Positions 1-7,217 of a DNA stretch of 20,535 nucleotides are shown piece by piece (the first letter of the stretch is position 1; each line of letters begins with the position of its first letter). This DNA comes from CAZYPH01 sp964649095 (GTDB lineage: Bacteria; Bdellovibrionota; UBA1018; UBA923), in contig CAZYPH010000032.1 of NCBI GenBank assembly GCA_964649095.1, positions 1 to 20,535 on the forward strand, given 5' to 3'. Position numbers and translations under genes: made by a program. The notes beneath the pieces are model-generated. The model ran no database searches. It was given only the letters and a program-made list of their open reading frames with translations, and was not told the DNA's origin.

Positions 1-33
1 AAAATACGCATTTTTTTCAAAAAAATACGTGTA

Positions 34-39
34 TATACT
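34..39 (+). promoter_or_regulatory. Candidate -10 element upstream of glmM
   Basis: TATACT at 34-39 matches five of six bases of the sigma70 -10 consensus and lies in a very AT-rich leader 41 bases before the glmM ATG. The expected -35 position (about 11-17) is a T-run without a clear TTGACA. The 8-mer AAAATACG occurs at 1-8 and again at 22-29. Because the window begins here, an upstream gene or a longer operon cannot be excluded. Confidence 0.3.
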
Positions 40-79
40 TATTTTTATATATTTAGCAGATTTAATCGAGATCACTTTT

Positions 80-1682
80 ATGGAACCCAAAAACACACCA
101 TCTTCATCACAACCGACTAGCAACGTAAATGGCGGCAAACTTTTCGGTACCGACGGCATTCGTGGAACAGCCAATCAACACCCCATAACGGGTGAAATCG
201 TTATGCAAGTGGGGCGTGCTGCCGCTGCTCACCGGCACCATTATCGATCGCGTGATTCCGCGTAGCGATATCTCCTTGCTGTGGCTCGTCGTGGTGGCGG
301 TGGTCTTGGTCGCGCTCTTTAGCTCATTTAGCGGCTTGGTCCGCGCCCACCTGATGNNNNNNNNNNGGCGTGCTGCCGCTTACTTATTTCGAAAACAACA
401 TGAGGCGAAACACCCATTTCGCTCTATCGCAGTAACGGCTCAAGGTAAAAAACGGGCAAAAATTCTCATTGGTAAAGACACCCGGCTATCCGGTTACATG
501 GTTGAGATGGCATTAGCCTCAGGTATTTGCTCAATGGGGGTTGATGTTCTACTGATTGGTCCGATGCCGACCCCCGGCATTGCATTTCTAACGCAAAGTA
601 TGCGTTGTGATGCTGGTATTCAAATTTCAGCGAGTCATAATCCGTTTGCCGACAATGGCATCAAAATTTTTGGTCCCGATGGTTTTAAACTTCCTGACGA
701 ATTTGAAGCTGAAATTGAACGGCTAGTTTACTCAAAAGAACTAGAAAAAATGCGGCCCACTCATGAGGCTGTTGGTAAAGCCTACCGAATTGATGATGCG
801 TTAGGGCGTTATGTTGTGCAGTTAAAAAATACCTTTCCAAAAGACTTAGATTTAGAGGGATTACGAATTGTTTTAGACTGCGCCAACGGAGCGTCATACA
901 AATGCGCGCCACAAGTATTTGAAGAGCTTGGTGCCGAAGTTATAAAAAAAGGTGTTGGTCCAACGGGCTTAAATATTAATGATCACTGCGGAGCCCTATA
1001 CCCCGAAAGTGTGGCCCATGCCACGGTAGAGTATCGTGCCGACTTGGGCATCAGTCTTGACGGGGATGGTGATCGTGTGATCTTGGCCGATGAAAATGGC
1101 GACATCGTCGATGGCGATCAGATCATGGCCATTTGCGCTCTCGAAATGAAACGCCAGGGGTTACTATGGAACAACACGGTCGTTGCAACCCCGATGTCAA
1201 ATCTTGGTTTTGAGCGCACACTTTTAGAGCAGGGCATTCAAGTCATTCGAGCCAACGTAGGGGATCGTTATGTAGTTGAGGCCATGCGCCGCGGGGGCTT
1301 TAATCTCGGAGGCGAACAATCTGGACATGTCATCTGTCTTGATCATGCGACTACGGGCGATGGCGTTGTAGCAGCGCTAAAAGTATTAGAGGTGATGCGG
1401 CGCACGTCGCAAAAATTATCCGATCTAAAAAAGTCGGTTCAGTTGTTTCCACAGGTACGTGAGGACGTTCGTATTTCAAAACGGCAGGATATTAGCGAGC
1501 TTCCAAGCGTGCAGGCAGAAATTGACACTGCTACCAATTTATTGGGCAGTAAGGGGCGCATCTATGTTCGTTTTTCAGGTACTGAGCCTGTTGTGCGCGT
1601 CATGGTAGAGGGTGAAGATTTACTGCAAATTCAAACTTACGCAAAGAAAATTGCAGGCGCTTTGGCACGCGCGTTAAATTAG
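80..1682 (+). CDS. glmM: Phosphoglucosamine mutase GlmM, interrupted by a foreign segment and N gap
   Basis: GlmM converts glucosamine-6-phosphate to glucosamine-1-phosphate, the cytoplasmic step feeding UDP-GlcNAc for peptidoglycan and LPS. The family signatures are present in order: N-terminal KLFGTDGIRGTAN, the phosphoserine loop ISASHNP (catalytic Ser about residue 134 of the repaired protein), the Mg-binding DGDGDR, the sugar-binding GGEQSGH, and the C-terminal phosphate-binding SGTEP. As given, the reading frame from the ATG at 80 runs into unrelated sequence after residue GRAAA and stops at 265. Removing 213-366 (one copy of a 14-bp repeat, 130 foreign bases and 10 Ns) restores one continuous 482-residue frame, 80-212 joined to 367-1682, near the usual 445-460 plus a short N-terminal extension. 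An ORF starting at 192 reads through the Ns into the GlmM body but its N-terminus is not GlmM. The real gene is probably intact and the break an assembly artefact. Confidence 0.9.
213..366 (+). other. Foreign segment with N gap inside glmM (probable assembly chimera)
   Basis: A 14-bp sequence, GGCGTGCTGCCGCT, occurs at 213-226 and again at 367-380. Between the copies lie 130 visibly GC-richer bases (227-356) and 10 Ns (357-366). In a frame different from glmM, the inserted bases encode a stretch containing TGTIIDRVIPRSD followed by a hydrophobic segment rich in V and L. This resembles the first transmembrane region of type-1 (bacteriocin/NHLM-like) ABC exporters. The 14-mer is read as GVLPL in that protein and as GRAAA in GlmM. 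The simplest reading is that a scaffolder or gap filler joined an unrelated contig end through the shared 14-mer. Confidence 0.75.
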
Positions 1683-1724
1683 TTTTAAAATATATATTAA
1701 TTAATAGATATATGGAGCTCTATT

Positions 1725-2459
1725 ATGAGCAATTTCTTTCGTCTGGGTGTTAACATTGATCACGTTGCTACTTTAAAGAGGCTGCGTGACACGCCTTATC
1801 CAGCACTGTTAAAAGCTGCCGAGGAGTGTGTGCGTGGTGGAGCCGACCAAATCACGGTGCACCTGCGCGAAGACCGCAGGCATATCGTAGATCAAGATGT
1901 TTTAATTTTGAAAGAGCACCTAGCCATCGACCTCAATCTAGAAATGGCCGCTACGGCTGAGATGTTTGATTTTGCTCTTATGGTAGCGCCTCACAGCGTT
2001 TGTATCGTTCCTGAAAAGCGCGAAGAACGCACGACCGAAGGGGGCCTAGACCTCTCGTTAGATTCTAATTTAAAACGTTATTTACCCCAACTAAATGCTC
2101 GCAATATAGTCACGAGTTTATTTATAGAACCTGATCAAAGTACGGTTCAAACAGCGTACGATTTAGGGGCGAAGGCCGTCGAGTTGCATACCGGTAGTTT
2201 GTGTTTAAAGTATCAACGTGGTGATCGGGCTGGTTTTGAGAAAGGCTTGCAAGAATTGCAGGCAGTCGCTGCGTTTGGGCAGGAGTTGGGGCTGATGGTA
2301 CATGCCGGACATGGTATTGATTATGAAATTGCTCCCCGCTTGGCGCAGATCGGTGAGATTTTTGAGTACAACATTGGGCACTCGATCGTGTGTGAAGCAA
2401 TTTTTGTAGGTATTGCCGAGGCGACACGCAAAATGAAGGCGTTGTTAAAAAAGAATTAA
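1725..2459 (+). CDS. pdxJ: Pyridoxine 5'-phosphate synthase PdxJ
   Basis: PdxJ condenses 1-deoxyxylulose-5-phosphate with 3-amino-2-oxopropyl phosphate to make pyridoxine 5'-phosphate, the last ring-closing step of the DXP-dependent vitamin B6 pathway. The 244 residues match the family length (about 240) and show its signatures: GVNIDHVATL (His13), GGADQITVHLRED (His46), LNLEMAAT (Glu73), VPEKREERTTEGGLDL, VELHTG, MVHAGHG (His196) and the C-terminal NIGHSIVCEAIFVG phosphate-site region. These correspond to the catalytic His and Glu residues of the E. coli enzyme. The ATG at 1725 has a GGAG ribosome-binding site at 1714-1717. The gene starts 42 bases after glmM in an AT-rich spacer and is followed after 21 bases by nnr, so it is probably co-transcribed with both. 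Confidence 0.95.
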   Translation: MSNFFRLGVNIDHVATLKRLRDTPYPALLKAAEECVRGGADQITVHLREDRRHIVDQDVLILKEHLAIDLNLEMAATAEMFDFALMVAPHSVCIVPEKREERTTEGGLDLSLDSNLKRYLPQLNARNIVTSLFIEPDQSTVQTAYDLGAKAVELHTGSLCLKYQRGDRAGFEKGLQELQAVAAFGQELGLMVHAGHGIDYEIAPRLAQIGEIFEYNIGHSIVCEAIFVGIAEATRKMKALLKKN

Positions 2460-2480
2460 TATATAAAAAGTTAAATATAT

Positions 2481-4187
2481 ATGGATAAAATTTCAAAGGC
2501 CTTAGGTCAGTCCGGTCGGCAAGAGTCCGTAGCATTAAACTTTCTGGCGGGTAGCCTCAATACGAAGTGTCGTATTGTGACCGCTGCAGAAATGAAACAG
2601 ATTGATCGTTACGCAATCGATAAACTATTAATTCCATCCACCATTTTAATGGAAACAGCAGGCCTCGAAGCGGCACGATTGATAACTAAACGTTATCTCG
2701 AATCGAAACTCGACGCCGAGATCGTCGTACTTTGCGGCAAGGGTAATAATGGCGGTGATGGCCTAGTCGTTGCTCGTAAGCTTCTCGCAAACGGTTTTAA
2801 AGTACGCGTCTTTTTATTGGAAGAGATTCAAGCCCTGCAAGACGAGTGCGCGTTGAATTATCGTATTTTAAATCAAATGAAGGCCAAAATTTCGATTCTA
2901 AAATCGGCCGCTATTTTGGAAGAATTTTTTCTAACAATGCCGGGACGTGTGATCGTCGTGGATGCCATTTTAGGTATAGGGCTTGAGCGCCCCTTAGATG
3001 GTCTGTTGGCCGATGTTGTAGAAACTGTAAACACCTATGCAGATGAGATTGTAGCCTTAGATGTGCCGACAGGAATTAATGCCACCAGTGGAGAGGTTTC
3101 GGGAACCGCCATTCGAGCTACGTATACGATTTCGTTTGGTTACCCAAAAATCGGGCATTTTATTTATCCCGCTGCGATGTATTGCGGAGAACTCTACAAT
3201 GTAGACTTAGGTTATCCGGTTTCTGTTTTAGAAAGTCATGCTAGTGCTTCGAATATTTTCTTAAACACGATCGATACTGTGGCTTCGTTACTCACCGTGA
3301 GGGATCGTTATGGGCATAAAAATAGCTTTGGGCATTGTCTCTTAGTAGGGGGCTCACCGGGACGTACGGGGGCGATTGCCATGTCCTCGGAGAGTTGTTT
3401 GAAGATGGGGACGGGGTTAGTCACCGTAGCTAGCTGGGGTGATTCGTTTCCGAGTTTAGAGGCGCGCTTAGCCCCTGAGATTATGAGTTTGGCGCTCGAA
3501 GTAGACTCAAGTTCTATTGCAGCGCTAAAGAATTTCTCGAGCATCGTAGTAGGTCCGGGCTTAGGCCTACGTGAGAATGCTGGTCCATTGATGCATGAAC
3601 TTTTGGTCAATGCCATGCAGCCGATCGTGGTTGATGCTGACGGTATTAATTTGATTGCCGATCATAATTTAATGGAAGATCTAGTTCGCCGCTCTGCGGG
3701 CACTGTTTTAACCCCGCACCCAGGTGAGATGGCTCGGTTGTTAAAAAAAGAAAAAGAGTGGGTGGTGGCGAATCCCCTGAAAGCGGCAGAAGAAGCAGTC
3801 GAGCTGACAGGGGCTGTGGTGGTACTAAAAGGGCCGACTACTATTATTCGAACTCCGAATGGTGAGACGTATTTAAACTACTATCCAAACGATGGCATGG
3901 CCACTGCGGGCTCGGGCGATGTTTTAGCGGGTATGATAGGTGGTTTAATTGGTCAGGGTATTCCGGCCGATGAAGCCGCGCGACTGGGTGTGTACTTGCA
4001 CTCTACGGCAGGTGATTTTGCTGCAAAAAAACTGGGTCACCGCTCAATGACGGCCCGAGCTATTATTGAAAACATCTCTCAGGCGTTTCAGTTGCTACGC
4101 CAATACGATCCGGCACGACAACGTCAGGCGTTGATAAAAGTCACCTCGTACTTAAACTTACTGAGCCATGAATTTAATTTAGGATGA
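2481..4187 (+). CDS. nnr: Bifunctional NAD(P)HX epimerase / ADP-dependent dehydratase
   Basis: Nnr repairs hydrated NADH and NADPH: its N-terminal YjeF domain epimerises NAD(P)HX and its C-terminal ribokinase-like domain dehydrates the S form using ADP. The epimerase domain shows CGKGNNGGDG (residues 85-94), VVDAILGIG and LDVPTGINATSGEV. The dehydratase domain shows LLVGGSPGRTGA, VVGPGLG, VVDADGIN, LTPHPGEMARL and NDGMATAGSGDVLAG, with the catalytic Asp at about 480. At 568 residues it is longer than E. coli YjeF (515). Homologues usually begin close to the RIVTAAEM segment, which here starts at residue 31, so the first 30 residues are an extension or the start is misplaced. No good Shine-Dalgarno precedes the ATG at 2481, and a GTG inside that segment is an alternative. 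Its stop overlaps the tsaE start by four bases (ATGA), implying translational coupling. Confidence 0.92.
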   Translation: MDKISKALGQSGRQESVALNFLAGSLNTKCRIVTAAEMKQIDRYAIDKLLIPSTILMETAGLEAARLITKRYLESKLDAEIVVLCGKGNNGGDGLVVARKLLANGFKVRVFLLEEIQALQDECALNYRILNQMKAKISILKSAAILEEFFLTMPGRVIVVDAILGIGLERPLDGLLADVVETVNTYADEIVALDVPTGINATSGEVSGTAIRATYTISFGYPKIGHFIYPAAMYCGELYNVDLGYPVSVLESHASASNIFLNTIDTVASLLTVRDRYGHKNSFGHCLLVGGSPGRTGAIAMSSESCLKMGTGLVTVASWGDSFPSLEARLAPEIMSLALEVDSSSIAALKNFSSIVVGPGLGLRENAGPLMHELLVNAMQPIVVDADGINLIADHNLMEDLVRRSAGTVLTPHPGEMARLLKKEKEWVVANPLKAAEEAVELTGAVVVLKGPTTIIRTPNGETYLNYYPNDGMATAGSGDVLAGMIGGLIGQGIPADEAARLGVYLHSTAGDFAAKKLGHRSMTARAIIENISQAFQLLRQYDPARQRQALIKVTSYLNLLSHEFNLG

Positions 4188-4675
4188 GCGAGATCAAAAT
4201 CTCTTCTGAAGAAGAGTTGAACGCCCTAAGTAAAACACTGGTGCAGGCCTACTTAAACGCTGTTAAATCGACAGGTATCAAACGACGTCTCTTTGTGCTG
4301 TCGGGTGAAATGGGTGCAGGAAAAACAACTTTTGTGCGTCAATTTGTGCGCGCCCTATGTGAGGCCATAAAAGTGCCACAACCATGGCCACTTGTGATTA
4401 GTCCCACCTATCAAATTGAAAACCGTTTTACGATCGAGGCACCTACACACCATTATGCGATCGTACACTTTGATTTGTATCGGATGACTGCGGTTGAGGA
4501 ATTAGATGCATTAGATTTTAGTGGTACAGTTAACCAATCGGATATTTTGTTTATAGAATGGTTAGATCGATTTCCATTAGTCGAACAAACACTCCAAAAA
4601 GAATATCCACAACAGGTCGTTAAATTAAAACTACGTTTTGATGAATATGGAAATCGATATATTGTAATTAGTTAA
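4184..4675 (+). CDS. tsaE: tRNA threonylcarbamoyladenosine biosynthesis ATPase TsaE
   Basis: TsaE is the ATPase that works with TsaB and TsaD to transfer the threonylcarbamoyl group onto A37 of ANN-decoding tRNAs. The 163-residue protein has the Walker A loop GEMGAGKTT (41-49), the SPTYQIEN segment typical of the family, HFDLYRM (95-101), and FIEWLDRFP, the Walker-B-like Glu region. Length fits the family (about 150-160). It overlaps nnr by four bases, an association seen in many bacteria. A functional link within the window is the MtaB-like enzyme, which methylthiolates t6A. The gene ends six bases before a convergent gene, with no obvious hairpin terminator between. Confidence 0.93.
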   Translation: MSEIKISSEEELNALSKTLVQAYLNAVKSTGIKRRLFVLSGEMGAGKTTFVRQFVRALCEAIKVPQPWPLVISPTYQIENRFTIEAPTHHYAIVHFDLYRMTAVEELDALDFSGTVNQSDILFIEWLDRFPLVEQTLQKEYPQQVVKLKLRFDEYGNRYIVIS

Positions 4676-4681
4676 TATTTA

Positions 4682-5515
4682 TTATTCCGCTAGCTGCTGA
4701 AACAACTTGAGATCTTTTTCAGTGAGTGTTGCTTTTCCGCGTAGACGACCAAAGAAAATATAGTCGTTTAATTTTTCAGCCAATCCCATACCAAACGTCC
4801 AGCCCTCTAGTGGCTTCAAAGACGGAACGATAAGTACGTCTTTCGTTGATGAAAGATTAATTTTTTTCAACAAACTCGAAGCATTGGCTGGTAGCCTTGC
4901 TTGCGGTCCTAAGAATATTAACTTGTCTTGAGTTAAACTCTCTAACCCTCGCATTTCTCGAACACCGATGTTTGCTCCCTTAGAGTTAGCTGAGCTTGAT
5001 TGGTCACCAGAGGCACTCCAATAAAATAAAACGCGCCCACTGTCGGTTGTAGTGTCATAACCGACCATTGCGACACGATCACAGTGTGTGGCTAAAAACG
5101 AATACAAGGCTAGTTTTCTAAGATCTGTGGCGTACTGCAATTCTTTTATTACCTGCTTGAGTAAGTCGATCGTGGGAATCTGTTTGAGTAGAACCGCAGG
5201 ATTACGTTTTGGCGGTTGTGTCGATTGGGGTAGTGCAACCGGTTGGTTTGATTTTACTAATTCGGCTCCATGGGCCTGAGTTAACTTTCGACGCTGCAAC
5301 AGCGATGTCACCGACGGCATTTCTTCAGAAAAATACGTGCTCTGGTCGTCGTCCTGAGCCTTGCTTGAGGCTAGCGATTTGGTCTCGGAGCGCACTTGAA
5401 TCGTTTGATGCAACTGTTCTAAGTGCGACTTCGTCAATTCAGGCACATCCGGTTCAGATGGCCCTTCCATTTCGATTTTGATTTCGTTGATTTGTTGCAG
5501 TGGTTTGGCTGTCAT
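4682..5515 (-). CDS. Hypothetical protein, disordered N-terminus with possible GAF-like C-terminal domain
   Basis: I do not recognise this gene. The start chosen is the ATG at 5515 (MTAKPLQQ), which has a clear GAGGGA ribosome-binding site; a TTG ten codons upstream is less likely. The 277-residue product has no signal peptide or membrane segment, so a cytoplasmic location is inferred. The first 110 or so residues are polar and low in order (many E, S, Q, K). The remaining part, beginning near PTIDLLKQVIKEL, alternates helices and hydrophobic strands (for example RVAMVGYD, LIFLG, VLIVPSLKP, WTFGMGLA). That pattern is compatible with a GAF/PAS-like sensory fold, but this is only an impression. 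It lies 41 bases downstream of the secreted protein gene on the same strand, so the two may form an operon, and it converges on tsaE. Confidence 0.75.
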   Translation of the reverse strand: MTAKPLQQINEIKIEMEGPSEPDVPELTKSHLEQLHQTIQVRSETKSLASSKAQDDDQSTYFSEEMPSVTSLLQRRKLTQAHGAELVKSNQPVALPQSTQPPKRNPAVLLKQIPTIDLLKQVIKELQYATDLRKLALYSFLATHCDRVAMVGYDTTTDSGRVLFYWSASGDQSSSANSKGANIGVREMRGLESLTQDKLIFLGPQARLPANASSLLKKINLSSTKDVLIVPSLKPLEGWTFGMGLAEKLNDYIFFGRLRGKATLTEKDLKLFQQLAE

Positions 5516-5556
5516 GTAAAGTCCCTCAAAATTCTCGATATACAATTAAATTTTTC

Positions 5557-6288
5557 TTATTTAGATACGGATACGCTCGCATATGGATTGGCAGGCAGAG
5601 AGAAACTTTCGTTTCGATGACTTTCATCGACATACGGATTCGGCGGAATCAAATCTCTATTGGCAGTGGCTTGCTGAACTGTAGCCGCCGTTGAGGATGA
5701 AGCATTAGGCTTCGGGTCGTTCATACTTGAGCGTTGTGCAACCATATTTGGGTTCCGATCGATTACGTCGGCCCAGGCGCGTTCAGAGAGTACATTGAAA
5801 CATTGTACGCGTTCCTGATGTCTTCCTATGCCACTGCACGTGCGACTCGCTCGTCGATTAACCAGTCGATCGAGTAGGGCATTGCGGTAGGCTTCGGTAC
5901 GATCGTAATCAAGTAAGGGGCCATTATTACGCATACGTTCTAAGAAATCGGCCCGGCTGATAGGATGGTTTGGTAACCCCAAGTAATGCGCTATCGCGGC
6001 CGCATGGATAACGTTCGCTGGTGTGTTGTTATAACAATCGACGAATGAACGACGATCGTGAGCTTGCCTTTCAGAGCGCTCACACATCTGCCGTAAAATC
6101 ATAGCCGGACCGTTAATGTTTTCGCTGTTTCTAGTTGGGGCGCTTTGTGCACCTGAACTTGGTCTCGCAGGAGTGGAGCTCGGTACTTCACCATCCGCCA
6201 ACAAAATCTCACCACCGCTCAGTATTAGTACTCCGCTCCATATAAAAACCGACCGTAATAGTTTATAAATCTGGTTTTCTTTACCCAT
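5557..6288 (-). CDS. Hypothetical secreted protein with four cysteines
   Basis: No family is recognised. The start chosen is the ATG at 6288 (MGKENQIYK), because a GGGGGA ribosome-binding site lies eight bases upstream; an ATG three codons earlier sits directly against that site. The N-terminus has a charged region followed by a hydrophobic core (about residues 10-30) ending in EILLADGE, a plausible Sec signal peptide with cleavage after the Ala. The mature 210 or so residues are hydrophilic and contain four cysteines (in MCERSE, VDCYN, RTCSG, VQCFN), an even number that could form two disulfides in the periplasm. The last 50 residues are low-complexity (S, T, A, N, P) and contain NPY twice. 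It is divergent from the iscR-like gene and probably co-transcribed with the downstream hypothetical gene. Confidence 0.75.
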   Translation of the reverse strand: MGKENQIYKLLRSVFIWSGVLILSGGEILLADGEVPSSTPARPSSGAQSAPTRNSENINGPAMILRQMCERSERQAHDRRSFVDCYNNTPANVIHAAAIAHYLGLPNHPISRADFLERMRNNGPLLDYDRTEAYRNALLDRLVNRRASRTCSGIGRHQERVQCFNVLSERAWADVIDRNPNMVAQRSSMNDPKPNASSSTAATVQQATANRDLIPPNPYVDESHRNESFSLPANPYASVSVSK

Positions 6289-6674
6289 AAAATACATCCC
6301 CCAGTTACCTGTAAGATTATCAAAACAATGACTGGCGTAGCCTTGTAATAAAAAGACTAAAAACTAGACAATGGCAGCTATTCATAATCGAAAAAACTAC
6401 TTATATTTTATGGAGTTAGATGTTATATATAACTTTTAAAACTAAACTCATTTTATAAGCCGATTAAACTCTGTTTACTGTTGGTACCGTGCAATCGGTA
6501 AAAGTTGCCCATGGGTGGCTAAGGCAATTCCAAAGGTAGCAACCCCTAATGGTTGACGCTATTTATCTACTATGCTAATCCTAAAACTGATCGAACTAAT
6601 CGGATTTGGATCGACTAAGAGTTTAGAGAGTATTTTTTGAGAGTTTCCGTATAGGGGAGAAAGAGAGCAACACA
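6289..6674. other. 386-bp divergent intergenic region with small inverted repeats
   Basis: This region separates a minus-strand secreted protein gene from the iscR-like operon and holds no convincing ORF or tRNA. It contains a 12-bp perfect palindrome, GTTATATATAAC (6422-6433), a five-pair hairpin TACCG/CGGTA with a six-base loop (6485-6500), and potentially pairing GTTGC (6504-6508) with GCAAC (6539-6543), nested around TTGCC/GGCAA (6505-6527). The half closest to iscR therefore could form a compact RNA or operator. It does not match a riboswitch class I can name. Confidence 0.5.
6553..6579 (+). promoter_or_regulatory. Candidate promoter for the iscR-iscS-mnmA-mtaB operon
   Basis: TTGACG at 6553-6558 matches five of six bases of the -35 consensus, and GCTAAT at 6574-6579 matches four of six of the -10, with a short 15-bp spacer. 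Transcription would start near 6586, leaving a leader of about 90 bases before the iscR-like ATG. A purine-rich AGGGGAG at 6653-6659 and AGAGAG at 6662-6667 could serve as ribosome-binding site. Other -10-like hexamers exist nearby, so the assignment is tentative. Confidence 0.3.
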
Positions 6675-7217
6675 ATGCGATTAACATCGAAGGGGCGTTA
6701 CGCCGTAAGAGCTATTTTAGATTTGACCTTTTGTTCCAATGGTAAGCCCGTCAGGCTTCAAGAGATTTCGAATCGTCAAAACATCTCGTTGCATTATTTA
6801 GAGCAGTTGTTTCGTAAGCTACGCAAAGGCTCTGTTGTAAAGTCGGTGCGTGGGCCCGGTGGCGGATATGTTTTGGCTCGTTCTATGGATGAAGTCTCCG
6901 TAAAAGACGTTCTAGTGAGTGTGGGAGAAAACATTAATCCTGCCCGCGACCTTATTGGTTCAGATGATATTAAAAGTAATACGGTCGAGTTTGTTTTAAC
7001 GAAAACCTATTTTGAAAACCTAGGTACGTTGATGCAAGAATATCTTGCCACAACAAGCGTAGGCGATCTCATTCGTAAGGCCCGGGGGCAGGAAAAGAAC
7101 GTCGAACGACAAGGTGCTGTGAATGCCGCCGACTCTCTAGATGCTATCTTTAACTTTGATGGCTTAAAACCAAACCCAGAACTTTTAGCAAAAAAACCTG
7201 ACCGTGGTTTATCTTGA
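6675..7217 (+). CDS. Rrf2/IscR-family transcriptional regulator lacking the Fe-S ligands
   Basis: A 180-residue winged-helix regulator of the Rrf2 family, strongly IscR-like at its N-terminus: MRLTSKGRYAVRAILDL, a recognition helix HYLEQLFRKLRKG (40-52) and the wing VRGPGGGYVLAR (58-69). E. coli IscR binds a [2Fe-2S] cluster through Cys92, Cys98, Cys104 and His107. Here the equivalent stretch, about residues 84-112, has no cysteine, and the LTH motif carrying the His ligand reads LTK. The only Cys in the protein is residue 20, in the DNA-binding domain. Cluster sensing in the IscR manner is therefore unlikely, although another signal or partner may act. The gene heads the cysteine desulfurase operon, and the desulfurase start codon lies 14 bases inside its end, so autoregulation of the operon is a reasonable inference. 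Confidence 0.88.
   Translation: MRLTSKGRYAVRAILDLTFCSNGKPVRLQEISNRQNISLHYLEQLFRKLRKGSVVKSVRGPGGGYVLARSMDEVSVKDVLVSVGENINPARDLIGSDDIKSNTVEFVLTKTYFENLGTLMQEYLATTSVGDLIRKARGQEKNVERQGAVNAADSLDAIFNFDGLKPNPELLAKKPDRGLS

Noticed and set aside
213..380. 14-bp repeats as target-site duplication of a mobile element
   Set aside because: The enclosed DNA has no transposase or terminal inverted repeats, contains an N run and resembles the middle of an exporter gene; a contig misjoin explains it better.
192..1682. A long ORF joining an ABC-exporter-like N-terminus to the GlmM body
   Set aside because: It reads through the 10 Ns and starts in the wrong frame within glmM; the N-terminal part is the foreign segment. 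Not a real fusion protein.
2122..2535. 137-residue minus-strand ORF across pdxJ and the nnr start
   Set aside because: It lies opposite conserved pdxJ coding sequence and has no recognisable domain or ribosome-binding site; a shadow frame.
6481..6560. Known riboswitch (c-di-GMP class I or similar) upstream of the iscR-like gene
   Set aside because: Some short strings looked similar, but the conserved core and pairing order of a named class could not be matched.
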